From JADCCX01 sp031431475 (GTDB lineage: Bacteria > Pseudomonadota > Alphaproteobacteria > Rhizobiales > Beijerinckiaceae): 64,000 bases of DNA. The position numbers and the translations under genes were made by a program. The stretch spans positions 302,944 to 366,943 of the forward strand of contig JANPDL010000025.1 of the NCBI GenBank assembly GCA_031431475.1. The letters run 5' to 3'. Below, one piece after another: positions 52,997 through 61,438 of this stretch. The notes beneath the pieces are model-generated. The model was not told the DNA's origin, did no database searches, and saw nothing but the letters and a program-made list of their open reading frames with translations. Within the stretch, counting starts at the first letter, position 1. Every line of letters begins with the position of its first letter.

Positions 52997-54028
52997 TCAC
53001 ACGAGATCAGCCGTCACTGTTGCCTCCCGTTCTAGCCAAGTCGGCACCGGCAGGTTCTTTGAGCGCAAAAATACCGGATTGAACAGCTTCGACTGGTAGC
53101 GCGTGCCGTAATCGCACAGGATGGTCACGATGGTGTGGCCCGGCCCCATTTCCTTCGCCATGCGGATCGCGCCCGCCACGTTGATCCCCGACGAACCGCC
53201 GAGGCACAGGCCTTCATGCTCCAGCAGATCGAACACGATGGGTACGGCCTCCTCATCCGGAATCTGGAACGCCATATCCACCGGCGCATCCTTGATATTG
53301 GCCGTCACGCGGCCCTGCCCGATGCCCTCCGATATCGACGATCCCGCCATCTTCAGCTCACCCGCTGTGAACCACGAGAACATTGCCGCGCCCATCGGGT
53401 CCGCGCAGCCAATCTTTACCCAGGGCTTGAGCGCCTTCAGTGCCATCCCTGTACCCGCCAGCGTGCCGCCCGTGCCGACCGCGCAGATGAAGCCGTCAAC
53501 CGTTCCATCGGTCTGGCGGAATATCTCTGGTCCCGTCGTGTCGATATGCCCCTGACGGTTCGCGACATTGTCGAACTGGTTGGCCCATATCGCGCCGTGC
53601 TTTTCCGTTTTCGCCAGCTTCTCAGCCACGCGGCCCGACACCTTCACGTAGTTGTTGGGGTTGGAATAGGGCACCGCAGGCACCTCGATCAGCTCCGCGC
53701 CGGCGAGGCGCAGCATGTCCTTCTTCTCCTGGCTCTGCGTATCCGGGATGATGATGACCGTGCGGTAGCCCAAGGCATTGCCGACGAGCGCCAGACCGAT
53801 GCCGGTGTTCCCCGCCGTCCCCTCCACGATCACGCCGCCGGGCTGCAATAACTTGCGCTGTTCGGCATCGCGGATGATGGCGAGCGCCGCGCGATCCTTC
53901 ACGGATTGCCCGGGATTCATGAACTCCGCCTTGCCCAGGATGGTGCAGCCCGTGAGTTCCGAGGCGCGGCGGAGTTTGATCAGCGGCGTGTTTCCGATTG
54001 AACCGATGACATCTGTGTAATGAGGCAT
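52997..54028 (-). CDS. cysK: Cysteine synthase A-type PLP enzyme
   Basis: A 343-residue fold-type II PLP enzyme. The PLP lysine is K44 in GQSVKDRAALAI; the substrate loop reads EGTAGNTGIGLA (Thr-Ala in place of the more usual Thr-Ser), the phosphate site CAVGTGGTLAGTG. Family function is synthesis of cysteine from O-acetylserine and sulfide. The TAGNTG version is typical of a long alphaproteobacterial clade. Related to the sulfurtransferase gene upstream in position. Confidence 0.9.
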   Translation of the reverse strand: MPHYTDVIGSIGNTPLIKLRRASELTGCTILGKAEFMNPGQSVKDRAALAIIRDAEQRKLLQPGGVIVEGTAGNTGIGLALVGNALGYRTVIIIPDTQSQEKKDMLRLAGAELIEVPAVPYSNPNNYVKVSGRVAEKLAKTEKHGAIWANQFDNVANRQGHIDTTGPEIFRQTDGTVDGFICAVGTGGTLAGTGMALKALKPWVKIGCADPMGAAMFSWFTAGELKMAGSSISEGIGQGRVTANIKDAPVDMAFQIPDEEAVPIVFDLLEHEGLCLGGSSGINVAGAIRMAKEMGPGHTIVTILCDYGTRYQSKLFNPVFLRSKNLPVPTWLEREATVTADLV

Positions 54029-54265
54029 GAAGGGGTTCCGTTGATGTGGAACTGTCTTGCATCAGGGGAGAGGTAGCGGCAAGGGTGTAATGCGGGAGAG
54101 CGCATTGCGTTGTTACCGAGTTGGCCTGTCTCAATCTTGGGGTGCAGTCCAAGACCATGTCCCCGTAATTCCGCAATTCGAGATTATGCCCACAATTCGG
54201 TTTTGGCCGAAGCATCACGTACGGGGGCTAGATATACTGACCTTGCAATGTTTTGGAGGTCGCAC

Positions 54266-54904
54266 ATGACGATGTCACTCTACTATTCGCCGGGAGCCTG
54301 TTCGCTCGCGCCGCACATCCTTCTGGAAGAGGTCAGTGCATCCTATGAGCTTATTCCGATATCGACCGACAAGGGTGAGGCGCGCGCAGACGCTTTTCGA
54401 GAGTTAAACGCCAAGGGGCGTGTCCCCGTTCTCGTGCAGAATGATTTCGTGTTGACGGAAGCACCCGCTATTTTGCTACACATCGCTGCATCTGCGCCCG
54501 CCCACGGATTTTTCCCCCATTCAAACGTTGATTTGGTCAGATCGATCGAATGGTCCAACTGGCTGTCGGGTACAGTTCATGCGGTCGCAGTGCGGATGAT
54601 CTGGCGGCCTTCTGATTTTACCAATGATGTTTCAGATCATGATCGCATCGTCAGCGAGGGGCATATGCATCTGGCCTCGGCCTTTGCTCATATCGAGAAC
54701 CGAATGAGCGAGCGCGACTGGGCAGTCGGCGATGGTTATTCGATCATCGATCCGTATCTTCTCGTGTTCTACAGATGGGGAAACCGGATGAGGTTGAACA
54801 TGCGGGATACCTACCCACAATGGACAAAACACGCATTGCGCGTACTGGCCCGGCCTGCCGTGCTGCGCGCTTTCGCGCGAGAGGGCATTTCAGCCTGGGA
54901 ATAG
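54266..54904 (+). CDS. Glutathione S-transferase family protein
   Basis: A 212-residue GST. Thioredoxin-like N-terminal domain starts MSLYYSPGACSLAPHILLEE (Ser-Pro-Gly-Ala-Cys is typical of bacterial beta-class-like GSTs) and contains the cis-proline region GRVPVLV; C-terminal all-helical domain follows. TTGGAGG precedes ATG 54266. It stands alone on the plus strand. Specific substrate unknown. Confidence 0.88.
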   Translation: MTMSLYYSPGACSLAPHILLEEVSASYELIPISTDKGEARADAFRELNAKGRVPVLVQNDFVLTEAPAILLHIAASAPAHGFFPHSNVDLVRSIEWSNWLSGTVHAVAVRMIWRPSDFTNDVSDHDRIVSEGHMHLASAFAHIENRMSERDWAVGDGYSIIDPYLLVFYRWGNRMRLNMRDTYPQWTKHALRVLARPAVLRAFAREGISAWE

Positions 54905-54971
54905 GATGTGCAGGGAATTGGATGTGCAGGGAATTGGACGACGGGGATACGAATGTCGCAATGCACCCACC

Positions 54972-55460
54972 TCATCCTCCCACCCCAAACCCCGCCCGTT
55001 TCAACCGCTCCACCACCAGATCCAGCGCCGACAAAAACGCCGACCGGTCCTTCGGCGCAAACGGCCTGGGTCCGCCGGTGATCTCGCCCGCTGATCGCAA
55101 CTGATCCATCAGGTTGCGCGTGGCGAGCACCATGCCGATGGATTGTTCCGTGAACGGCTTGCCATTGGGCGCGATTGTCGCCGCACCGGCTTTCACGCAC
55201 CGCGCCGCCAGCGGAATATCCGCCGTGATCACCACAACGCCGGGCCGCGCCCGCTCCGCGATCCAGTCATCCGCAACATCAAGTCCTGATGGCACAACCA
55301 CGCGCTCGATCAGAGTGTCGCGCGGAATGTTGATCCAGCTGTTGGCGACGACGACAGTCTTCACGCCGTGCCGTCCAGCCACCTTGTAGGTCTCGTCCTT
55401 CACAGGGCATGCGTCGGCGTCGATGAACACGAGGATGGTGTTTGTGGCGGCGTCCGTCAT
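54972..55460 (-). CDS. YaiI/YqxD (DUF188) family protein
   Basis: A 162-residue DUF188 protein: opens ILVFIDADACPVKDETYKVA and contains PSGLDVADDWIAERARPG and TADIPLAARCVKAGA, the conserved PIN-like acidic core. Role unknown; a nuclease has been suggested from fold. ATG 55460 chosen; ATG 55478 possible. The open frame further upstream reads through the REP doublet. Confidence 0.9.
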   Translation of the reverse strand: MTDAATNTILVFIDADACPVKDETYKVAGRHGVKTVVVANSWINIPRDTLIERVVVPSGLDVADDWIAERARPGVVVITADIPLAARCVKAGAATIAPNGKPFTEQSIGMVLATRNLMDQLRSAGEITGGPRPFAPKDRSAFLSALDLVVERLKRAGFGVGG

Positions 55461-55503
55461 CGCGGTTTGTTTGAGCATGGGTGGTGCCGAGTCAATGGCA
55501 TTC

Positions 55504-55614
55504 TGCGTGTCTCGAGGCTCGCCAAGTGGCGAGCACCTCGACATGAGGCGATATGGAATTGCCCAGTTCCCCTCACGTCGAGGCGCGGAGTGAAGCGGAG
55601 CCTCGAGACACGCA
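55504..55614. repeat. REP-doublet element, copy 2
   Basis: A 111-base composite palindrome with the same outer 17-base arms as copy 1 (55504-55520 and 55598-55614). The tip types are swapped: in copy 1 the left half carries the CACTTCGCTC type and the right half the GCTCGCC type; in copy 2 the left half carries GCTCGCCAAGTGGCGAGC and the right half CGGAGTGAAGCGGAG. So the whole element is inverted relative to copy 1. It separates two same-strand genes (DUF188 and DUF2161). Confidence 0.85.
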
Positions 55615-55622
55615 CAGTGGCC

Positions 55623-56276
55623 TCACAAGCCCGCCACCACTGCCGCAAACGTCACCAATGCAGCCTCGCCCTTCGGCGAAAGCCCATAAATCCCGCGTTC
55701 AACCCGCACGAACCAGCCATAGACATCCTGCAGAAGCATCACCGGGGCCTTGGCCACGCCAGCGTCCTTGCGCAGGACAGCAGGCTTCGACGGGCCATTC
55801 TTCGCAATGAATGCGGCGCATCTCAAAGCATCCTGCCGGTATGCGGTCATGCGGATGACCCGCCCGCTGCCGCCTGCCGTGGTGTCACCAACGCGATACG
55901 CGAATTCCCTCAGCAGCATGGTCTTGCGTTTGGCGGCCTTGCGCGGCTGATACGGTGCTGGATCGGCCAGCGCCTCCACATGATCACCCGTGACCAGCAG
56001 GATGCCGAGGCCCAGCCGCTTGCACAGCTTGACGATATCACCGTGCTGGCGGCGCTTCGGCGGCGGGAAGGCGAGATAGACCCCATCGGTGATCGCCTGC
56101 CGGTCGATGCCCTGCAAAACGAGTTGCAGCGAGAACGATGTCTTCAGTTCGACGATCACTGGCGGCTCGTCGGCGCGCACCCCAACAACATCGCATTCGC
56201 GAATCTCGCCCTTCACGCCGTAGCCCTGCGCTTCCAGGAAGCGCTTCACGGGGAGATAGAGATCAGTCTCGCGCAT
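55623..56276 (-). CDS. DUF2161 PD-(D/E)XK-type nuclease-like protein
   Basis: A 217-residue protein starting MRETDLYLPVKRFLEAQGY. The core has ECDVVGVRADEPPVIVELKTSFS at about residues 27-49, which fits the Asp and Glu-x-Lys of a PD-(D/E)XK fold, and an alanine-rich tail. No biochemical function established. The gene begins four bases after the AlaX stop, so they are co-transcribed. Confidence 0.8.
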   Translation of the reverse strand: MRETDLYLPVKRFLEAQGYGVKGEIRECDVVGVRADEPPVIVELKTSFSLQLVLQGIDRQAITDGVYLAFPPPKRRQHGDIVKLCKRLGLGILLVTGDHVEALADPAPYQPRKAAKRKTMLLREFAYRVGDTTAGGSGRVIRMTAYRQDALRCAAFIAKNGPSKPAVLRKDAGVAKAPVMLLQDVYGWFVRVERGIYGLSPKGEAALVTFAAVVAGL

Positions 56277-56280
56277 GGCG

Positions 56281-56994
56281 TTAAACCAGCCGCACCCTGA
56301 TGCGCCTGTTCTGCTTGCCTTTTTTCTCCACGTTGGTGACTTCCACACGGCCGATCTCGCCGGTCTGGCGTACGTGCGTGCCACCGCAAGGCTGGAGGTC
56401 GATTCCATCAATTTCCACAAGCCGCACCCGGCCAGAACCACGCGGAGGCTGCACCTTCATGGTTTTCACCAGTACCGGATTGGCATCAAGCTCCGCATCA
56501 GTGATCCAGCGGTCTGTGACGGGTACGTTCTGCGCCAGCAGTACATCCAGCTTGGCCTGTACGAGCTCCTTCCCGATAGCGTCCGGAATGTCGAAATCAA
56601 GCCGACCCTCGCCATCGCCTATAGAGCCGCCTGTGACCGCAAAGGGCAGGGCAACCGAAAGCAGGTGCAAAGCTGTGTGCATACGCATCCGTGCGTAACG
56701 GATGGGCCAGTCCAGCTGTAGCGTCACGGTCTCGCCGACGGTGGGCGGGACAGCACCTTCCGCCGGGATATGCGCCACGATAGTCTTTTCAGGATCATCC
56801 CATACCGTCGTGACGATGCTGATCTTCGTGCCATCTTGCTTGGTCAGAGAGCCCACATCACCGGGCTGCCCGCCGCCGGTCGCATAGAACACCGTCTGAT
56901 CCAGAATGATTCCGCCCCGTTCGGTGATAGACACCACTTGGGCAAGCGCGTTCTGCGCATACCAATCGTCGCGAAACAGCAAGGCTGTGTTCAT
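56281..56994 (-). CDS. Alanyl-tRNA editing protein (AlaX)
   Basis: A 237-residue trans-editing hydrolase that clears Ser or Gly from tRNA-Ala. Zinc motif HTALHLL (with MRMHTALH) and the second pair in LQPCGGTHVRQTGEIG are visible, both AlaRS-editing hallmarks. N-terminal VFYATGGGQPGDVG also fits. ATG 56994 has GGAC upstream. The first gene of an operon with DUF2161. Confidence 0.92.
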   Translation of the reverse strand: MNTALLFRDDWYAQNALAQVVSITERGGIILDQTVFYATGGGQPGDVGSLTKQDGTKISIVTTVWDDPEKTIVAHIPAEGAVPPTVGETVTLQLDWPIRYARMRMHTALHLLSVALPFAVTGGSIGDGEGRLDFDIPDAIGKELVQAKLDVLLAQNVPVTDRWITDAELDANPVLVKTMKVQPPRGSGRVRLVEIDGIDLQPCGGTHVRQTGEIGRVEVTNVEKKGKQNRRIRVRLV

Positions 56995-57135
56995 CTTGGG
57001 TCCTTATATCGGTGTGCGAACCACTCCAGCAGAACTAGATTCGCCGCAAGTGCGCATTGAATACGCGAAAATACATATGACGAATTGGCCCGATTAATCC
57101 GTTGTTAAATCACCGGATTTTTATTGAAGCTCAGG

Positions 57136-57163
57136 TGATCCGCAGGAAGGGTCATCTCGTAAC
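57136..57163 (+). promoter_or_regulatory. Candidate RpoE/ECF11-type promoter
   Basis: TGATCC (57136-57141) and TAAC (57160-57163) are separated by 18 bases. The -35 element matches the TGATCC recalled for RpoE (partner of ChrR) promoters in Rhodobacter-type bacteria, and the -10 element is near the recalled TAAG/TATG. It lies 52 bases before the ChrR-like start. Confidence 0.4.
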
Positions 57164-57214
57164 ATTATCATTCTGACCGATAAACACTTGCGGGATAGCG
57201 ATAAGGTGAATTTC

Positions 57215-57871
57215 ATGTTGAATCCCCAGGGGCAAGCAGGAGCCATGGATGCACTGCTCGCATCATACGCTTCCGGTTCGTTGAGCCGCCCTCTTCACGC
57301 CGTCGTCGCTTCGCATCTCGCGCTCAAGGTTGATAATCGTTCTTTCGTATCCACCATGGAGAACATGATTGCCGAGGACATGGTGGCTATCCCGGTTACC
57401 GCCGCACCCAGGGACCGTGACATCCGCCTTTCAGCCATTTTCGAAAAAGAAAAGGCAGTTCCCAGCATTTCCGATGATGAATTGGGTGCATCCTTCTTGC
57501 CTGCTCCCCTCATGGACTACATCGAACGGCCTTATGACAGCTTGAAATGGCGCACTGTGATGCCGGGCCTCCGGGAGGTCACGTTCGAGAATGCGCCGGG
57601 CTGCGAGGCTTCATTACTCTGGATCAAGGCAGGTCGCGCTATGCCTTCCCATACACACCCTGGCATGGAAGCAACCCTTGTACTCAAGGGTTCATTTGCG
57701 GATGCAACGGGATATTACGGTCGTGGTGATCTCGCGGTTGTGGACAGTGATATCGATCACAGGCCTGTTGCCGGGGCTGACGAAGATTGCATCTGCTTCG
57801 CTGTCAGCGAAGGGCCAGTGAAGCTTACTGGACCGATCGCGCGCCTGTTCCAGAAGCTGATCCGGCACTGA
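57215..57871 (+). CDS. ChrR-like cupin protein with degenerate sigma-binding zinc site
   Basis: A 218-residue protein with ChrR architecture. N-terminal segment LLASYASGSLSRPLHAVVASHLAL matches the anti-sigma domain, but the Cys-x-x-Cys after it is Lys-x-x-Asn (LKVDNR) and the early His is missing, so only one of four zinc ligands remains. The C-terminal cupin keeps its ligands (PSHTHPGMEATLVLKGSF and the later DIDHRPV). No sigma-factor gene is adjacent. ATG 57215 with AAGGTG upstream; TTG 57188 would be longer. Probably a stress sensor that no longer binds sigma through zinc. Confidence 0.8.
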   Translation: MLNPQGQAGAMDALLASYASGSLSRPLHAVVASHLALKVDNRSFVSTMENMIAEDMVAIPVTAAPRDRDIRLSAIFEKEKAVPSISDDELGASFLPAPLMDYIERPYDSLKWRTVMPGLREVTFENAPGCEASLLWIKAGRAMPSHTHPGMEATLVLKGSFADATGYYGRGDLAVVDSDIDHRPVAGADEDCICFAVSEGPVKLTGPIARLFQKLIRH

Positions 57872-57910
57872 CAGCTTGCCGCTGATCTTCCGCACAGTCA
57901 TATTGCGCGC

Positions 57911-58699
57911 ATGAGCGATCGCCGTGTCACGCCGCAGGACGGTGTTGTCTGGATTACCGGTGCCAGTTCCGGGATCGGTCGCAGCGTTGCACTGGAATTT
58001 GCCCGGCGCGGTTGGACGGTCGCCGCAAGTGCTCGACGCGAGAGCGAACTTGAGGCGCTGGCGCTGGAAACCTCGGCCCTCAAAGGCCGCATCATCGCAC
58101 ATGCTGCGGATGTCACGGATGCTGCAGGCATGGAGCGGGTGGCTGAAGCGATTGAAACTGCGCACGGCCCTATCGCGCTGGCCTTTTTCAACGCCGGTAT
58201 TGCGCCTTACATGACCGCCCCTAACATCGACATCGCCGCCGTGAAACAGGCCTTTGATGTCAATGTGTTTGGTGTGGTGCACGGACTGGCAGCCATCATG
58301 CCACGCATGGCCAAAAGGGGCTTCGGCCAGATCGGTGTGAATGCTTCCATTGCGGGCTACGGCGGCCTGCCGCGTGCTGCCGCCTATGGCGCGACCAAAG
58401 CGGCGATGATCCACATGTGCGAGGCCCTGCGGTTTGATTGCGAGAACCTTGGCCTTGTCATGCAGGTCATCAATCCGGGCTTCGTTGAAACACCGCTGAC
58501 CGGCAAGAACGATTTCCCCATGCCGTTTCTGGTCAAGCAGGACGAAGCAGCCCGACGCGTTGTCGATGGCTTTGCCACGGGCGGTTTCGAGATCACCTTC
58601 CCGCGCCGCTTCGCCTATATGGTCAAAGCGATCAACCTGCTGCCCTATCCGCTGTATTTCGCCATTGTCGCGCGCATGACAGGCTGGAAGAAGAGCTGA
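57911..58699 (+). CDS. SDR-family oxidoreductase
   Basis: A 262-residue classical SDR. Cofactor motif TGASSGIGRSVALEF near the N-terminus, FNAGIAP in place of NNAG, catalytic Tyr-x-x-x-Lys in AAYGATKAAM, then NPGFVETPLTG. It follows the ChrR-like gene by 39 bases and is probably co-transcribed. An SDR also belongs to the photooxidative-stress regulon in Rhodobacter, which supports a shared role. Substrate unknown. Confidence 0.88.
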   Translation: MSDRRVTPQDGVVWITGASSGIGRSVALEFARRGWTVAASARRESELEALALETSALKGRIIAHAADVTDAAGMERVAEAIETAHGPIALAFFNAGIAPYMTAPNIDIAAVKQAFDVNVFGVVHGLAAIMPRMAKRGFGQIGVNASIAGYGGLPRAAAYGATKAAMIHMCEALRFDCENLGLVMQVINPGFVETPLTGKNDFPMPFLVKQDEAARRVVDGFATGGFEITFPRRFAYMVKAINLLPYPLYFAIVARMTGWKKS

Positions 58700-58703
58700 A
58701 GCC

Positions 58704-59360
58704 TCACAGTATCTGATATCGCGCGAAGACATCGGCCAGCCTGTCGCCACGCTCGAGATCAGCCAGCGTGCGCTTCTCACCCGACACTTTCTCGAAAGCC
58801 AGCCGAAGCACTTCTGCCTCCATTGATTTCGGCACAGCCACAACACCATCGGCATCACCGAAAATGAGATCGCCAGGCGAAATCGCTACGCCCGCGCACA
58901 GAATGGGAATATCGATGGCCGTGATCTTCGCGCGCCCTTTGGTATCAAGCGGGCCAATGCCACCGTGGAATACCGGAAAGCCCATAGTGCGGATTGGCTT
59001 CACATCGCGCACGCAGCCATCCATGAGCGCACCAGCCGCACCCCGTACGCGGGCAGCCGTCGTGAGCAATTCACCCCAGGGCGCGACCTGCAAAGAGTTG
59101 GCGCAGGCGAAGACGGGAATATCATCCCGCTGAAGGCTGTCGATCAGCGCGATTTCCAGTTCGTAGGGGTTAGAACCTGCTTCCACGTGATGCGTCTCTA
59201 TGAATGCCGCTGTCCGCGCCCGCCCGCACATGACTTTCGTCTCGTCGAGCGGGCGGATGCGCGGGGGGAGAGCCTGATGGCGCAATCCGACGCTGTCCAG
59301 ACAATCAGACAGCACCGCTGTGAACAGACACTCGCGGATGGTGGCCAGCGTGTAGGACAT
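58704..59360 (-). CDS. RraA-like / 4-hydroxy-4-methyl-2-oxoglutarate aldolase family protein
   Basis: A 218-residue RraA-fold protein. Family marks are AVLSDCLDSVGLRHQ, GAAGALMDGCVRD with the metal Asp and Arg, and GDLIFGDADGVVAVP. Members include true aldolases of aromatic ring-cleavage products and the RNase E inhibitor; genomic pairing with an FAH hydrolase points to the metabolic type. 24 bases downstream of FAH. Confidence 0.85.
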   Translation of the reverse strand: MSYTLATIRECLFTAVLSDCLDSVGLRHQALPPRIRPLDETKVMCGRARTAAFIETHHVEAGSNPYELEIALIDSLQRDDIPVFACANSLQVAPWGELLTTAARVRGAAGALMDGCVRDVKPIRTMGFPVFHGGIGPLDTKGRAKITAIDIPILCAGVAISPGDLIFGDADGVVAVPKSMEAEVLRLAFEKVSGEKRTLADLERGDRLADVFARYQIL

Positions 59361-59384
59361 CGGCGCTCTCTCCGCTGTTACGCC

Positions 59385-60173
59385 TCAGATGATTTTCACT
59401 GAAAGATCGGGAATGCCATCCATCTTGCAAAGGATCGTGTCACCCTTCACGACAGGCCCCACATTCTCCGGTGTGCCGGAATAGATTATATCGCCTGCTT
59501 TGAGCTCGAAGGCCTCGGACAGTTTGGTGATCTGCTCGGCTACGGACCAGATCATGTGCGCCAATGTCGCATTCTGCTTCACCGTGCCGTTGACCGCGAG
59601 CGAGATACTCTGGCTCTTGAAATGCCCGACCTGCTCCACGCGGTGGATTGGGCCTATGGGGGCTGACTGATCGAAGCTCTTGCCGATCTCCCAGGGCTTT
59701 TTCTCGTCGCCAAGCGCCCGCTGCAGGTCACGCCGCGTCATGTCGAGACCCAGCGCATAGCCGAAGACATGCTCGAGCGCCTTGTCCATCGGGATGTTCT
59801 TGCCGCCGGATTTCAGCGCCGCCACCAGTTCCACCTCGTAATGGTAGTTCTTGGTGAGCGAGGGATAGGCATGATCCGCCACAGTTCCGGGTGATACGAA
59901 CTGGATGGCATCCGTCGGTTTCTGGAAAAAGAACGGTGGTTCGCGCGTGGGGTCTGATCCCATCTCGCGCGCATGGGCCGCATAGTTGCGCCCGATGCAA
60001 TAGATGCGGCGCACGGGGAACACATCTGTGGTTCCCACGATAGGAATGGTGGTTTGAGCCACAGCAAACGGCGTTTTCGCAGCGGTCTGTGCCGTCGCGG
60101 ACTGGCTTGCGAGCGTCGCTGCGGCAGCTCCACCTGTTGCGCCCAGCATGGCGCGGCGTGACAATCGGGTCAT
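59385..60173 (-). CDS. Fumarylacetoacetate hydrolase-family protein with Tat leader
   Basis: A 262-residue FAH-fold hydrolase. Core motifs YCIGRNYAAHAREMG, PPFFFQKP, the metal-binding DYEVELVAA equivalent YHYEVELVAALKSGG and GDIIYSGTPENVGPV. The N-terminus LSRRAMLGATGGAAAATLA is a twin-arginine leader and the ATG has a clean GGGAG site, so export is predicted. FAH proteins are normally cytoplasmic. Operon with the RraA-like gene. Confidence 0.88.
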   Translation of the reverse strand: MTRLSRRAMLGATGGAAAATLASQSATAQTAAKTPFAVAQTTIPIVGTTDVFPVRRIYCIGRNYAAHAREMGSDPTREPPFFFQKPTDAIQFVSPGTVADHAYPSLTKNYHYEVELVAALKSGGKNIPMDKALEHVFGYALGLDMTRRDLQRALGDEKKPWEIGKSFDQSAPIGPIHRVEQVGHFKSQSISLAVNGTVKQNATLAHMIWSVAEQITKLSEAFELKAGDIIYSGTPENVGPVVKGDTILCKMDGIPDLSVKII

Positions 60174-60301
60174 GGTTTTCTCCCTGTGCGATCACGCTCT
60201 GCACTGCATTCGCTGGACGGAGCGCGCCAACGAGGGATATCGTCAGCAAGATGCAGGCGGCGGTCGCTATTTCGACCATGAATTTGGCGGGAGGTCTGGA
60301 A

Positions 60302-61105
60302 ATGTCAAGGATGACGATGGTCCTGCGCCTGATCATGCACGCGGTTGCGACGGGTTTGCTGCTTGTGCTGCCCATGACATCCCCGGATGCCGCCGAACTG
60401 CGCATGCGTGCAACCGGCGCTGTCCAGCACACACTGATCGAGCTTGCGGAAGCCTTCCAGAAAGCTACCGGACATACAGTGAAAGCGGAATATGGCACGG
60501 CTGGCGCGGTTGCCGCCGACATTCTTGCGGGCAAGCCGGTTCAGAATGGCGCGGTTGACCTGGTTTTCTCAAGTGAAAGCAGTCTGCAATCCGATGATAT
60601 GTCTTCTCGTCTCGTCAAGGACACCACGGTTGTCGTCGGTCGCGTGCGTATCGGCATCGGTGTTCGCAATGGTGATAGCGCGCCGGATATATCGACACCG
60701 GAAGCGCTGAAAAGCGCGTTGCTGGCGGCACCGTCCTTCGCCTATGGCGATCCGGCCACTGGTGCCACAACTGGTATCCATTTCGCGAAACTGCTCGAAA
60801 CGCTGGGCATTGTAGAAGCGGTGAAGGGGAAAGCTGTGCTTCGCCCTGGCGGTTTGCTGGTGATGAAAGAGGTAGCTGATGGCAAGGCGGCTTTCGGCTT
60901 CACCCAGACCAGTGAGATCAAGGCCGTGCCGGGTGTCAAAGTCGCAGGCTATCTGCCTGACCAGTTCCAGCTTGTGACGGCCTATGCCGGTGCCGTGACG
61001 AAGGATGCGGCGGAAACGACTGTCGCCAAGGCGTTTTTGGCCTTTGTCGCTGGTCCGGCAGGGCAGGCGGCGTTCAGGGACCACGGGTTCGAGGTGAAAC
61101 CTTGA
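60302..61105 (+). CDS. ModA-like periplasmic solute-binding protein
   Basis: A 267-residue type II binding protein with a signal peptide ending SPDAAEL near residue 32. Mature part resembles molybdate-type receptors (ELAEAFQKATGHTVKAEYGTAGA, DLVFSSESS, GDPATGATTGIHFAKLLETLG). GGAGGT lies seven bases before ATG 60302. No permease or ATPase adjacent. Oxyanion or organic ligand cannot be told. Confidence 0.8.
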   Translation: MSRMTMVLRLIMHAVATGLLLVLPMTSPDAAELRMRATGAVQHTLIELAEAFQKATGHTVKAEYGTAGAVAADILAGKPVQNGAVDLVFSSESSLQSDDMSSRLVKDTTVVVGRVRIGIGVRNGDSAPDISTPEALKSALLAAPSFAYGDPATGATTGIHFAKLLETLGIVEAVKGKAVLRPGGLLVMKEVADGKAAFGFTQTSEIKAVPGVKVAGYLPDQFQLVTAYAGAVTKDAAETTVAKAFLAFVAGPAGQAAFRDHGFEVKP

Positions 61106-61117
61106 AAAAGATCCTGA

Positions 61118-61405
61118 TCAGCCGCGCTTCCTCAGGAACGCCACGATCCGGACGCTCTCCCAGATCCCGGCGACATAAAACGGATCGGCGCGGTTGAAGG
61201 CTTCCGCCGCAGCACGGTTCGCTGCCTCCACGAGAAAGAACGAGCCTTTCGCCGTCACGCCGTCATCCTCCACCAGCGGACCGGACATGACGATCTTCAC
61301 TGCTCCAGCATCCGTGCTGTTCAGATACGCCCGGTGGGCATCATAAGCAGCAAGGCGGGTTGCCAGCATGCCGGGTTTGTCGAGGGCGTGAATTGTGAAC
61401 AGCAT
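61118..61405 (-). CDS. YciI-family protein
   Basis: A 95-residue ferredoxin-like YciI protein (FTIHALDKPGMLATRLAAYDAHRAYL; SGPLVEDDG; FNRADPFYVAGIWESVRI). The putative catalytic His-Asp pair is His in AHRAYL and Asp in ADPFY. Family role is hydrolase or muconolactone isomerase-like; not known here. Confidence 0.88.
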   Translation of the reverse strand: MLFTIHALDKPGMLATRLAAYDAHRAYLNSTDAGAVKIVMSGPLVEDDGVTAKGSFFLVEAANRAAAEAFNRADPFYVAGIWESVRIVAFLRKRG

Positions 61406-61438
61406 GGTTATCCTCTGAATTGAAGCCAGATCAGTTGC

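Noticed and set aside
54029..54265. Extended N-terminus of the GST or a separate small gene
   Set aside because: ATG 54266 has TTGGAGG at ideal distance and gives the standard GST start; the upstream frame has no ribosome site.
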